A stretch of DNA of 64,000 nucleotides, taken from the NCBI GenBank assembly GCA_034508935.3, contig CM067444.1, positions 52,931,436-52,995,435 on the forward strand, written 5' to 3'. This document shows positions 13,646 to 56,578 of this stretch, piece after piece. Source of the stretch: Berghia stephanieae. Lineage: Eukaryota > Mollusca > Gastropoda > Nudibranchia > Aeolidiidae. The number at the start of each line of letters is the position of its first letter. Positions within the stretch are counted from its first letter, which is position 1. The notes below the pieces were generated by a model. It worked only from the letters and a program-made list of their open reading frames with translations. It ran no database searches and was not told the origin of the DNA. The position numbers and the translations under genes were made by a program.

Positions 13646-14107
13646 AGAGAGAGATACATCAAATATGGTGCAAGGACATTGGACATTGTATTTATTACAA
13701 ATTCAACTACAGCTGTAATTGTAATTCTTTTTCTTTTTTTATTTTCTGTATTGTAGTATTGTTTAGATTAGTTTAGTCACTAAATTTCACCGTACACTTT
13801 CAATGTGAAATCGGACTGTCTCCTGATTATTGAAACAAAAAGAACAATAAACAAACACAAAAACAAACAAACAAACAACAACAAACAAACAACAGATTTC
13901 CCCAAGGTTAGAAAGTATACAACTCAAAAGGTCGAAAGGTTAGAGTTAAAGTTAAAGGTCACAATACAATAAAAGCAAAAGGCAGTGTACACAACACACT
14001 GCCTTTGCTTTTGATTGTATTGTATAAAATTTCATTGTCAAGTAAGACCTGATTTATACAATTCAAATTCCATTACCATAATCTATTCCAGAATTGTGAC
14101 CTGCCAT
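7477..14107 (-). CDS. DERA: Deoxyribose-phosphate aldolase (DERA), 8 coding exons
   Basis: Cytosolic class I aldolase cleaving 2-deoxyribose-5-phosphate to glyceraldehyde-3-phosphate and acetaldehyde in deoxynucleoside catabolism. Exons on the minus strand: 14107-14077 (ATG; MAGHNSGIDY), 12568-12471, 11937-11791, 11129-11021, 9765-9631, 8994-8866, 8558-8446, 7683-7477 (stop). All introns are GT-AG. About 322 residues, versus 318 in human. Visible motifs: ATEIDIVINR with the proton-relay Asp near residue 159; FIKTSTGKE with the Schiff-base Lys near 222; GFKPAGGI with the second active-site Lys near 258; C-terminus IERQLYHYVTG. Two frame breaks disturb it: exon 3 appears one base short at the T3 run 11868-11870 (plus strand), and exon 4 has one extra base in the T5 run 11085-11089. 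Both are homopolymers, while splice sites and catalytic residues are intact, so assembly error is likelier than a pseudogene. Head to head with CCDC81. Confidence 0.96.
7757..7895 (-). mobile_element. SINE family A head fragment
   Basis: The minus strand shows the tRNA-like head and first part of the body (GAGTCCTTGG-like, then CTCTTTACTCACATTC). It lies in DERA intron 7 and creates a misleading upstream extension of the last DERA exon frame. Confidence 0.7.
8235..8395 (+). mobile_element. Degenerate SINE family B
   Basis: Contains the family B body signature: TCCTATCCAAAGG followed by TAGCAGTCAATTG, with weaker similarity upstream (CTGATCC). It sits in DERA intron 7, upstream of exon 8. Confidence 0.45.
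9822..10120 (-). mobile_element. SINE family A, nearly full length
   Basis: The minus strand starts GTGCGGCTATGTGGTCTTG and runs through the body to the GTTTAGTGGATATTGTGCTATATAAA tail region. It lies in DERA intron 4. Confidence 0.85.
11295..11580 (-). mobile_element. SINE family B
   Basis: The minus strand reads TAGCTCAGTTAGAG (A-box-like), CGCTTCACATGCAAAGGGAC, GAGATTGATCTTGGG (B-box-like), a CT/CC linker, then the AGTGATTGGGTAG and ATCCTATCTGAAAGG body blocks and the GGCTCCATAAGGTCTAATGG tail. It lies in DERA intron 3. Confidence 0.75.
12228..12400 (-). mobile_element. SINE family B, degenerate head
   Basis: The minus strand shows diverged CAAAGAGACTAGTATTGATCC and a linker matching family B. 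A C tract lies in it at 12376-12386. DERA intron 2. Confidence 0.5.
13589..13653 (+). repeat. (GA)n microsatellite
   Basis: About 32 GA units with single-base slips, in DERA intron 1. An (AAAC)n-type run follows at 13837-13893. Confidence 0.95.
13961..14023 (-). other. 63-nt near-perfect hairpin in DERA intron 1
   Basis: The 5' arm ACAATACAAT-AAAAGCAAAA and GGCAGTGT pairs with the 3' arm ACACTGCC-TTTGCTTTTG-ATTGTATTGT. That is about 27 pairs with one single-base bulge on each side and a 7-nt loop. It lies 54 bp downstream of exon 1 and would be transcribed in the DERA pre-mRNA. It could be a miRNA-like precursor or the remnant of a palindromic MITE; nothing in the sequence decides between them. 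Confidence 0.6.
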
Positions 14108-14557
14108 CGTTGTTTCGCATGAAATAGAGAGCAAGTCTCCGTATTTTGTGACTTTTCTCTCTTATCTCTGCCCCGTAAGCAAGTCACTTTTCACTTCACT
14201 TTCCCGAACACAGAATCGACAGTGCTTCGTTGGTTGACAGTCGACAGCAGTCACGTCGGTGGGAAATAGTTTGTTCCGTCATTACGTAATGATTTGACTT
14301 CGTACCACTTTCAAATTCTTCGATCTCGCAGTTTTCTTTCCATTTTCCACTAGAAATTAGTTGTATGCTATCATAGTAAGCAAACTGATATAGAATAATT
14401 ATTCCTGACTTTCCATCACACAGACATATACGAAACTAATGCTACTTGCTAACTGAATAGCATGAACTTCCGCCAACTCCCATGGCAACGTTTGTAGTAG
14501 TGTTCTGGGTGGTAATGGCGTCGGTGCAGTTGTGAATACACAAAATTCGATAAAACA
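14108..14557. promoter_or_regulatory. Bidirectional DERA/CCDC81 promoter
   Basis: The 450 bp between the divergent start codons of DERA (14107) and CCDC81 (14558) must hold both promoters and 5' UTRs. It contains the palindrome ATTACGTAAT at 14281-14290, which matches the PAR-bZIP/D-box consensus RTTAYGTAAY. It also holds an X-box-like site at 14476-14489 (ACTCCCATGGCAAC, right half ATGGCAAC), fitting RFX control of a cilium gene. No convincing TATA box. Site function is inference. Confidence 0.7.
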
Positions 14558-38251
<23,694 letters not shown>

Positions 38252-39841
38252 AGTGGTAGGCATCGAAGTCAAAACTTGGATTTTTAAAACTAATTGTTGG
38301 GGATTGTAAGTACTGGTCTTATGAAATATCTTTTATCTGAAGACTTTCGACTTTAGACTAATATTCAGATATTGGAATTTATGTCTGAGTTACAATGGAA
38401 TGTTGGACTAATATAATTTTTATATCAAGATCCTTTGGTATTCATTTTTAATATTATCACAATAAAAAGTTGGCCTTCGTAAAACGTCTGAATGCAACAC
38501 CATAATGCTATCATCTCAGAAGGATACCTCCCCCCCTCCCCCCCCCCCCCCCCCCCCCCAGTGCGTATTGAAACCCTGTATAACTTAACGATTTTTTTCT
38601 CATGCTTTAAAAGAAAAGAGCTACATAGTTCAGCTCTCTGTTCGGGGATTGTATTAAAATCCAGTGCCTGGAAAGATTTAACTTATGATTTATAAATTTT
38701 GATGTAAATAAAAAAAAAAGGGAGAATGAATTGCTGACTGTTATTATCATTATTAGATAACGTCTTTTTTTATTTTGCTTTTGAAAAAAATTAATACACC
38801 CCTTTGTATTTTGTTTTAGTGAGATAAGAATAGAAAGATAGGTGTTGATTATGAATGAATGTTATTTTGTTGGTAATATGCTTTATCTATCTATGTTGTA
38901 TTGTTGTTGTTTTTTTGTTTTTTTTTTTTTGTTTGTTTTTTGTTACCAGTGGTAATTGAATTTTAAATCCTTAACGGAGAATGAATGAATTATTGTAAAC
39001 TTGAATGTTATATTTTCCTACACATATTTTTACAACACTTACAAGTTTTCTGTGATATCAACAGTATTATCTCGTTAAATTGAATTTCCTCTTTGTATTT
39101 GATTGTAAAGGCTTTGCAGGTTTATTTTGGATTGTTATTCTTCATCTCGTATATTTGTTTCTATGACTTTACTTTACAAATGAAAATGATATACAAGATT
39201 GTTTGAATCGATCTATGTAGAACCACTTTTATTATGTTACCAAATTTTGTGTAGAGTAGAATGCAATCATTTTAAAAATGTGTTTTTAGTGTATTTCTGT
39301 ATTTTATGCTAATATTGTTTTACAAGATTTAACGATATAACGAGAAGTATTTCTTATATCAAAATCTAAAATTGGTAAAGATAGTCATCTACACCAGTTA
39401 GGAAAGTTTTACTCAAACGTGTTTTAGCTTAATCTGTCTCGAAATCTACATAAAGATAATAATTTGTTTTTATTATGTTACGAGAGAATAAAAAAGCATT
39501 AATTATAGCATTTACTTACATATGTCTACGATATTAATATACACATTATATTATATTGAGTAGATGTGTGTGGACGGATAAATTATCATTTGGTTTGAAA
39601 TAAATAAATACTAATCGAGGTACATACCATTTAATTTATAGTTATAATTTTATTTTATAATTATATGCAACTCTGGTGTAAGGGACTTGAGGATGTAATT
39701 TAATGAATTGCGTCCCTTGTTTCTCACTCTAATATGAATTTATTTTTTATTTGAATACAACCTATTCATATTGTATAGAGTAACAAATCAGCTGAATTAC
39801 GCTAGGTGCATTGATTGTTACCTCGATATATGGAGAATAAA
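38252..39841 (+). other. CCDC81 3' UTR region with two poly(A) signals
   Basis: After the stop codon there is AT-rich sequence with AATAAA at 38461-38466 and again at 39836-39841; a G/T-rich stretch follows the second. A C-rich tract lies at 38527-38560. Which site is used cannot be told from sequence. Confidence 0.55.
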
Positions 39842-40689
39842 GATTATCATTGTGATGTATTACTCTGAGATCGATTTGATTTTTTATTATTATTTGTTAT
39901 GTGTTTTTCTCAATGAAACGGTTTATTTCTAGGATATTGGTGAATTTTAACAGGCATCAAAAACACAAACTAAATTTTAGAAAAAATACAATAAGAAAGA
40001 AGCCTTCTATTTTTAACCTCACACGTGACTCAATGTGGCAGGATGCTATTATGTCGGGGTGACCCAGACGAAAAATTCAGAGCTTTTAATCAAGTTGAAA
40101 AGGATCACAAAATTCAGGTCTTCTACACATTTTACTTAACCATAACCTCACTCTCCTGAATGAAAGAATTACTTCTACGTAAATATCATTGTTTCCACTT
40201 TAACCAGGATCATCTCGACACGATACGGAATAGATACGAATGGATACAAAGCATACTTTTGATGTAAATATCCTACAAAATAGCTCACAATATGAAGGAA
40301 CAGAGCATTCAAAGGAATGGAGATTAATAAATGTGAAAATATCAATGCCCTTTAGTAAGTAGTAATGACAGCGTTGAGGGAGGCGTGGGGGGGGGGGGGG
40401 GGGGGGGGATGATGTGAAATCACACATAGAGAAGCCAAATGCTACTTTTCAGACCCATTGTCATTCTGTGGAAGGGAAAATATATACATTGCACGAATTT
40501 CAATTAGGCCATCAACTTGATTTTGAAGACAGTTCTATGGTATGACTGTGGAATATAAATTGCATTCCAGGCTTACCTGAGAAATTTCATTACTTAGTGC
40601 AAAACAAAGTACTCAGGATAAGGTGGAATGACAAAAACAAGAAAGGGCAGAAGTTTTTGTAGCTTTATTTTCTAGTGGTTTGATTTGAT

Positions 40690-40880
40690 GCCTTCGACTT
40701 GTTGCTAGTGGTTCAAAGTTGAGTATTTGGAAAAGGTTCTTTCTTTACATTTTCTCATCATGCTCGTGTGTAAAATGAGTATCTGTCTGGGAACAATGTT
40801 GTCTTTATCTAGGAAACTAAACAAGAACGTTAAGTGCCTTGAGCACAATTTGTGGATATTGTGCTGTATAAAAAACTCAG
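40690..40880 (+). mobile_element. SINE family A, diverged
   Basis: GAGTATTTGGAAAAGGTTCT, GTGTAAAATGAGTATCTG, then GCACAATTTGTGGATATTGT and GCTGTATAAAAAACTC. No clear head; internally shortened. Confidence 0.7.
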
Positions 40881-41149
40881 AAGGCTAGCTGGAGATAAAA
40901 TTTGAAAAAGACAATTGTGGTGGATTGAGTACACTCTCTGGAACATCAGCACCAGCATTAAAAAGCACTGAATCCGCAGAAGTAGACACTGTGGGAGATG
41001 CCTGGGTTATTGGAGGATTGTGGCGGAAAATTTCATGGGACAACATTTTTAAAAAATCTGTTTCAAAATAGGGGATAATGTGTCCCGGTTTGACTGACAT
41101 TTCTAACGGTAGCTAAGTGTGTAGCGGCAATGTTGCAGAGGTTTATAAA

Positions 41150-41380
41150 TAATAATAAATAAAAATAAAGTTCTATTTATTCATCCCCATGGGGAAAGTT
41201 GTCTTTAGGGTCTATTCCAAGGGAAGACCGGAATAACCCAGGCGTCAGCCGCAGTGCAGCGCCGCAAAGTGAGATAGGGCGAGGTGACTTGCTCAAGGCC
41301 ATACAGCGCGGCGGGTGATCGAACTAGGTACTTTTCGGGTACAAAACAAAATCGTACCGCTGAGCCAAGCTGGTACCCTG
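41150..41380 (-). mobile_element. SINE family C
   Basis: The minus strand reads CAGGGTACCAGCTTGGCTCA with A-box-like TGGCTCAGCGGTA, B-box-like TAGTTCGATCACCC, then CTTGAGCAAGTCACCTCGCC, CTGACGCCTGGG and a tail GATGAATAAATAGAACTTTA. A second copy is at 56371-56550. Confidence 0.75.
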
Positions 41381-42176
41381 AATTATTATTCCTATTATCT
41401 CCTAGAGTTACAAAAGACCTAAAAAAAATGTCGGTCAACCTGATCTGTCTTTTGCTTTTGCTGCCTCCCAGGAAGGATAAAGCGATCTAAGCAGTGAACG
41501 CATCCATGTCTGTTTAAAACATCCAACCCTTCGGGATCTTTGTGAGCTCCTAAGGGTTGGTGTGTAGGGATGCTGCTCTTTCGTCTCAAAGTGTAGCTTT
41601 CCAATTTCCACTTCATCCCTATTTGGATGTGGATGTTTTTGTTTTTTTTGACCCGTTTTATTCCACAAATAGCTATGTTTTATTTTGTTTGACCTTTGAT
41701 ATCGATGATTTTTCGGTTATAATATTATAATATAGATGAAGGTCTAGACTTATACCAGTAGAGAATTTGTTGCTTTTCAGGAATTGGATCTGTATTGCTC
41801 CTTTACCTCAAGACAAAACCCAAGAACCTAGTGATAGTCTTTTTATTCTATCAGCAGTCATCGCTTTTGAAGTGACTAAAAAGAAGAAGGGGGGGGGGGG
41901 GGGGGGGGGAGAGAGAAAACGAATGACTGTCCAGAACAGGACCAAGTCAATCAAAGCTATGAGGTCGGAGTCTATCCCGGTTTCTGCAGCGCAGAACCTA
42001 CAGAATTGATTTTGCGCTTCCGAATTACCATTACGTCAGGATTAATGGGTCTGATGGCGAGAAAAAGATTCTTTTTTAAACCATAGTTTATACTGTAATT
42101 GAGTGGCTCAAAATCAACGATACCAATTCAGCAGTTTTATTCGCAATAGCGCCCAAGTCATTGGTGTGATCTAAGG

Positions 42177-42211
42177 TGTGTATGTTTGTGTTTTGTGTGT
42201 GTGTGTGTGTG

Positions 42212-42247
<36 letters not shown>
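42177..42247 (+). repeat. (GT)n array
   Basis: GT units with two TTTT interruptions. Confidence 0.95.
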
Positions 42248-42248
<1 letters not shown>

Positions 42249-42844
42249 TAAAGGGTATGGAAACTAATAATAATTTTTTTGGACTTTTTTTATCGTTTGT
42301 CACCAATTTTATTTATGTTCATTGCTTTCACGCTCTATTGTCAAATGTAGAGAGTGTATGTCGACGATATAGTTTCAAATAGACACAAGCGTCTAGAAAA
42401 AAAGGCATAACCAATAACATAAAATAAAATGAAACATGCACAATACAATCTCGTAGACACATCAAATAATAATTTTTTTTCTTGGTTTTACTTGTGTAAA
42501 TATCACCCATGTCATTAAAATAGTTTATGCATGAAACATGTTAACATGGCAGGTAACGCTTCTCCTATAATCGGGAATGACACGACAGTGATGTTTATTT
42601 TATCGCCACAACACAATGTGAATACCAATCGCGACAGCCCCATTAATATTATTCCAACGCCAATTGCCATTAAAGAATCGCATGAACGGCAAAAAAATAG
42701 CTATGAAATTCCGTAATAATTAACATTCACCGCCACTTTTGACGTTATGACATTGAACAGAATTGTCTCTCCTCTACAACTATGTATTGGACTCTATTAA
42801 TATGTTTCTTCCTCGGCAATAATCACCAAATAAGAAACATTTAT

Positions 42845-52669
<9,825 letters not shown>

Positions 52670-52719
52670 GATAGTGGAACTTGCAGGTCATCCAAGGGTT
52701 CTACTTCATATTAGTGACT

Positions 52720-52812
52720 GTTTGTTGGTTTTATCCAATGAGAAATCTATGTTTGTTGGTTTTATCCAATGAGAAATCTATGTTTGTTGGTGTTAGCCAA
52801 TGAGAAATCTCG
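52720..52812 (+). promoter_or_regulatory. Three 31-bp tandem units, each with a CCAAT box
   Basis: The unit GTTTGTTGGTTTTATCCAAT plus GAGAAATCTAT is repeated at 52720, 52751 and 52782, the third slightly diverged (GTTAGCCAATG). It lies 51-143 bp upstream of the GTPase start codon (52669, minus strand), so the CCAAT box is in reverse (ATTGG) orientation relative to the gene. NF-Y sites commonly work in either orientation; promoter function is inferred. Confidence 0.6.
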
Positions 52813-53131
52813 CCTGTTTCAGAGACACTGCATATTTAGATACTAATAATATTATGTCCGAGCTATAAATAATTTGTTACTCATTTTCAAGGCACTGTAT
52901 CTGTAACAAGTCCGTTCTTTTGTACTGAACCTGTGAGAAACAAAAAAAAAAAAAAAAAGACATTAACAAACAGGAAAGCATAAGTCATTGATTGACTCTC
53001 AGTGCGTGGAAGAACAATATCTATTACCGTACATTGTCTCAATGCATTTGTGAAATTTGGTCAGAACAGTTTTACTTCATAATATTTACTCGATTGAAAG
53101 AACACAAATTTGTCAAAATCTCTTTGGTAGA
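52813..53131. other. Intergenic, nothing recognised
   Basis: AT-rich with an A17-type run near 52943. No exon or repeat signature seen. Confidence 0.5.
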
Positions 53132-53152
53132 GTGCGCCTCTGTGGTCTAATG

Positions 53153-53408
53153 TTTTTTTTTAATTGAGATTTTATATAGCGTAATATCCACTAAACGTGC
53201 GAAAAGCGCTTTACAAAGGGTCCCTGACCAACAGCACCACAAATAGAACGAAACATGTCGCCTGTTAGGCAATATCACAATTTTTCATAGTACTCATTTT
53301 ACACTTGAGTACGGTGATGGAGTGTGAGTAGACAGTCTTTTCCAATGCTCAACAATGCGCCATCCGATCCGAAAGCGAGTGTCATACCACAAGACCACAT
53401 AGCCCCAC
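53153..53408 (-). mobile_element. SINE family A inserted in another SINE A
   Basis: The minus strand begins GTGGGGCTATGTGGTCTTGT and runs through to GCGCTTTTCGCACGTTTAGT, ATTACGCTATATAAAATCTC and a terminal A run (T on plus). Confidence 0.85.
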
Positions 53409-53596
53409 TCGTCTTCGAGCCCAGGGTTTAAGTCCCGTTCGGAGCGGCGCATAGATGGGAGTCTTGAAACATGTTCTTTATTCACATTCTCTCGTTGTAC
53501 TCAGGAGTAAATTGAGACTTGGTCATTAACAGCAACGTCTCTGTCGTAAATAAATGTAGTCATACCTCGTCCTACATGTTAAGTGTTGCTGTTGGC

Positions 53597-54512
53597 TGAT
53601 GGCTAGAAAAGACAGTCCTCAAAAGAAAAAGCCATCAAGACCTAAAAACAAGGTCGCAAATGTGTCAAAAAATCTTTTTGACACATTGGAGGTTCAAGAT
53701 GTGGAACCTGCAGCCCCCTCCACATCCACCTCCACATCCACCTCCACATCCAACTACAGACTCATAAGTATCTTGGAAGGTGCAAATAAATTATTTATTA
53801 AGAAAAAGAAAGTTTGTTTTCTCTGGGTACCTAGTCATGTGGGTATCCAGGGGAACGAAGAAGCGGATCGACTGGCAAAAGAGGCGGTGAGCCAAGAATT
53901 ACAAGAGGGCAGTAAAATCCCACACGCGGATTTAAAGATCAATATTAAAAAACATGTCCGAAAGGAATGGGAACGATCCTGGAGTCGAGATGTACATAAC
54001 AAATTAAAACAAATTAAAAGTGACCTCGGCCCCAGACCCAACTCGGGGCTAAAAAGAAGAGACGAGGTAAAAATAACTCGACTCCGGATCGGACATACTG
54101 CCCTCACTCACCGTTTCCTTCTGGAGAGGGATGAAAAACCCCTCTGCAGAACATGTAACTGTGACCTGACAGTTCAACACATTTTAATTGAATGTACAGA
54201 ATTAGAACAGATAAGGTCACAACATTATGATAACAGAGACTTGAAGTCTCTGTTCCAGTCGGTCGATCCGCTTACAATTTTAAAGTATCTGCAGGAATGT
54301 GAACTCCTGCAGAAATTGTAAATAGATATTTTTACTTAACAAACATGTAACTATTATGATTTTATAAAGATTTTATTACAACAGTACACGTTTTGGTCAG
54401 CTGTGGCCCCTCGGGGCCGATAAAAGATTGATGAAAGACAGAAACGGGCGCTTAAATGACCTAAATAGTGTCGAAAGCGACGTTAAACACCTAAAAACAA
54501 ACAAAACAAATG
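53597..54512 (+). mobile_element. Internally deleted I/Nimb-like LINE with intact 240-codon ORF
   Basis: ORF 53599-54321. Residues 1-51: a basic, Lys/Pro-rich start (MARKDSPQKKKPSRPKNK) and a Ser-Thr repeat, resembling the start of a LINE ORF1. From about residue 53 it becomes the end of ORF2: the C-terminal part of an RNase H domain (CFLWVPSHVGIQGNEEADRL, with the late His and Asp), then a linker and a CCHC-like knuckle CRTCNCDLTVQHILIEC. Endonuclease, reverse transcriptase and the first RNase H acidic residues are absent, so it cannot mobilise itself. The 3' UTR carries GTCGAAAGCGACGTTAAACA and a CAAAACAAA tail typical of I-clade LINEs. It lies inside a SINE, starting almost at its ATG. It may be a nonautonomous derivative or a chance deletion product. 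Confidence 0.8.
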
Positions 54513-54612
54513 GCGCCTTTAAATCGCGTTGAGAAAGTTTAGTGGATAATGCGCTCCAAATGCTCCAGTTTTTATTATATAAACATAATGTAAATGTTGC
54601 TGCTCGAAGCTT

Positions 54613-54815
54613 GAAGAAATAAGTAACAATGTGAAATTGGTTTTGTTTATTCATCTTAACAACGCCACTATCACATAATCTCATTCGTCTGTAGTGTTTC
54701 ATTCATCCTATTTTGTTGATAAAGCGGAAACCCGAAACGTCCATTTTATCTGGGGTTTTTTTTTTTTGTAATTAAATTGAAGCTAACATTCAATTTCACA
54801 TTGTTATTTATTTAT
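54613..54815. mobile_element. Inverted-repeat element with hammerhead-like motif, copy 3
   Basis: The left AGTAACAATGTGAAATTG (about 54622-54639) is complementary to the right CAATTTCACATTGTTATTTA (from 54790). Between them 54716-54741 reads TTGATAAAGCGG-AAA-CCCGAAACGTCC, a second form of the CTGANGA-stem-GAAAC motif at 21102 and 29696. The surrounding T/G-rich and GAAGC segments also match those copies. Confidence 0.4.
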
Positions 54816-55013
54816 ATAAACATATGACAACGGGCATGTTTTGTTCTTTGAAGCGTATAACTCATGCTCTGATTACCGTGATGATTGGCTGGGAGCAAAA
54901 TTAGATCAAAGCGAGGCACTCAACCAGTACGACTTTACTGAAATCATTTACATTCTTCCACAAGTTAGAAACTAACATTGCCTTAAGACAGAACATGATC
55001 ATCATTGCCTTTT

Positions 55014-55330
55014 TCACCCTGGGTCAGGGTATAGGCCACAGACAAACAGTCTCCGTCCTTCTCTATCCTGAGCTAACTTTTTTTTTATCTCGTTCCATGT
55101 CTTATCACTTCTCTGTATATCAGCGTCTTTTATGCTTCTCCATGTTCCCCGTGGCGTTCCCCTTGATCTTCTACCCTGAAGGTTCCAGTCCAACACTTTC
55201 TATGTTATAGTGGAGTCATTCTTTCTAAGGGCATGTCCAGAACATAATCTGGCATAATTCCACTTATTTTCTCCTCGAAATGAGAATACTGGTTTCATTT
55301 CTTTTATTTGTTTTTATCCGTTTTATCGTG
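55014..55330 (-). mobile_element. LINE 3' fragment, RTE-like
   Basis: The minus-strand translation KWNYARLCSGHALRKNDS, then (frame change) LDWNLQGRRSRGTPRGTWRS and DADIQRSDKTWNEIKKKLAQ, matches the conserved end of RTE-type LINE RT proteins. 5' truncated and broken. Confidence 0.8.
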
Positions 55331-55434
55331 CTTCCGATACTTTACAGTTATTTCTGCGTCAACTCGTTGGTCTGAAAAGCCATAAAATTGTTGCACTCTC
55401 GTGAATATATTGTGGCGTAAGTAGCCAACTTAGG

Positions 55435-55514
55435 GGTCCAGATAGCTCAGTTGGTAGAGCATTCGCTTCACACAACAGGGACCGAGTCGGCTATAATCCA
55501 GATTTTCTTTATAC

Positions 55515-55596
<82 letters not shown>

Positions 55597-55745
55597 GTAG
55601 CTGGGTCTGTTATATCAGGCAGAAAGTACTTTGCGATAGACTATCGTCCTATCAATAGGACATCATGCACTTACTATTGTCCCTTTCAAGCTATAAAAAT
55701 TGGAATAAATTCCGACTCCATGGGCCTAATGGCTCAAACGTAATA
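55435..55745 (+). mobile_element. SINE family B with internal (CT)n expansion
   Basis: ATAGCTCAGTTGGTAGAGCA, CGCTTCACACAACAGGGACC, then the linker has expanded to about 38 CT units (55518-55594). The body TATATCAGGCAGAAAGTACT, CGTCCTATCAATAGGACATC and tail GGGCCTAATGGCTC follow. In other copies this linker is only a short C/T run. Confidence 0.87.
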
Positions 55746-56116
55746 CTTTTTTAGTAGCCCATTGGCAGTTAGGCTGCGTCGATTTATTTAAAGTCAAGCG
55801 CTGCTGAGCTGTGTCAATATCATTGATCACAATACTCCAGCATAGCCTTATGTCCTCGAGTAAGGCATTTTACAAACATTAACCATCTCCACTAAATTTT
55901 GAACGATTGACAATGATGGAGTGCTGCTACTAAAAAGACTCCAAACTGACGGCTTATACTTTATGAAAAGTAAATTTGATTTCATATTATGGTCATCTGG
56001 AGGAATTAATAAGCATTTTAAGGGCATTGAATATAGTGAAGTATATATCGATTTTGTATCAGAATATGCCCCTCTCCTCCCCCATCCCCATTCTACCTTA
56101 CTCTGAAAAGACAAAT

Positions 56117-56370
56117 TCTATTGATTTTGGCCAGATAACACAAATATCGATCGATTAAAACGACCCTCACCTTTCCAAATAACTTTCAAACCTGGGACGT
56201 TTTAGTCCCCTGTTTGATATTTATTTGGAAAGATTAGGGTCGTTTTAGATTCAAATATTCACCTCCATCTTCCCAAATAACTTTCAAAGCAAAAAGAGTT
56301 ATTTGAAAAGATGAAGGCCATTTTCATAGATCGATATATAAAGGACGATTTTCTGGCTAAAATTTCAAAA
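56117..56370. mobile_element. Decayed palindromic MITE remnants
   Basis: TTGGCCAGATAACACAAATA, TCGATCGATTAAAACGACCC and CTTTCAAACCTGGGACG, then inverted blocks including GGAAAGATTAGGGTCGTTTT and ATAGATCGATATATAAAGGA. It looks like two rearranged copies. Confidence 0.55.
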
Positions 56371-56550
56371 AGTACCGAGTTCGATCATCCGCCGCTGCTC
56401 TGTGTGGACTTGAGCAAGTCACCTCGCCCTAGCTCAATTTGCGGCACTGCACTGCGGCTGACGCCTGGGTTTTTCCAGTCTTCCCTTGGAATAGACCATA
56501 GACACAAATTTCCCCAATGGGATGAATAAAGGGAATTTTATTATTATTTT
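56371..56550 (+). mobile_element. SINE family C
   Basis: AGTACCGAGTTCGATCATCC (B box), CTTGAGCAAGTCACCTCGCC, GCACTGCGGCTGACGCCTGG, GTCTTCCCTTGGAATAGACC and the tail GGGATGAATAAAGGGAATTT. The 5' A-box part is lost. Confidence 0.8.
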
Positions 56551-56578
56551 TTTTCAAAGTCCGACAGCATTGATCCTG

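Larger units (their letters stand above)
39842..42844. other. Intergenic DNA between convergent CCDC81 and GTPase genes
   Basis: Holds two SINE copies, G tracts (40388-40408, 41889-41909) and a GT array. The minus-strand frame 40885-41100 (71 codons, containing NPPITQASPTVSTSADSVLF) has protein-like composition but matches no family I recognise. The same holds for 41419-41668, where two minus frames overlap. Neither is called as a gene. Confidence 0.55.
53132..54575 (+). mobile_element. SINE family A split by a SINE and a LINE
   Basis: Three collinear pieces of one plus-strand SINE A: head at 53132-53152 (GTGCGCCTCTGTGGTCTAATG region), middle at 53409-53596 (CGAGCCCAGGG... GTTAAGTGTTGCTGTTGGC) and tail at about 54513-54575 (TTGAGAAAGTTTAGTGGATA, GCGCTCCAAATGCTC). 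The gaps are filled by a minus-strand SINE A and a LINE. Around 8 bp of consensus seem lost at each junction, with no clear target duplication. Confidence 0.8.

Noticed and set aside
7477-14107. DERA as a pseudogene
   Set aside because: All eight exons keep splice sites and catalytic residues, and the disruptions are homopolymer indels like those in the other two genes. A processed copy is excluded because introns are present.
52720-52812. CRISPR-like repeat
   Set aside because: Three directly adjacent 31-bp units without spacers in an animal promoter; a plain tandem repeat.
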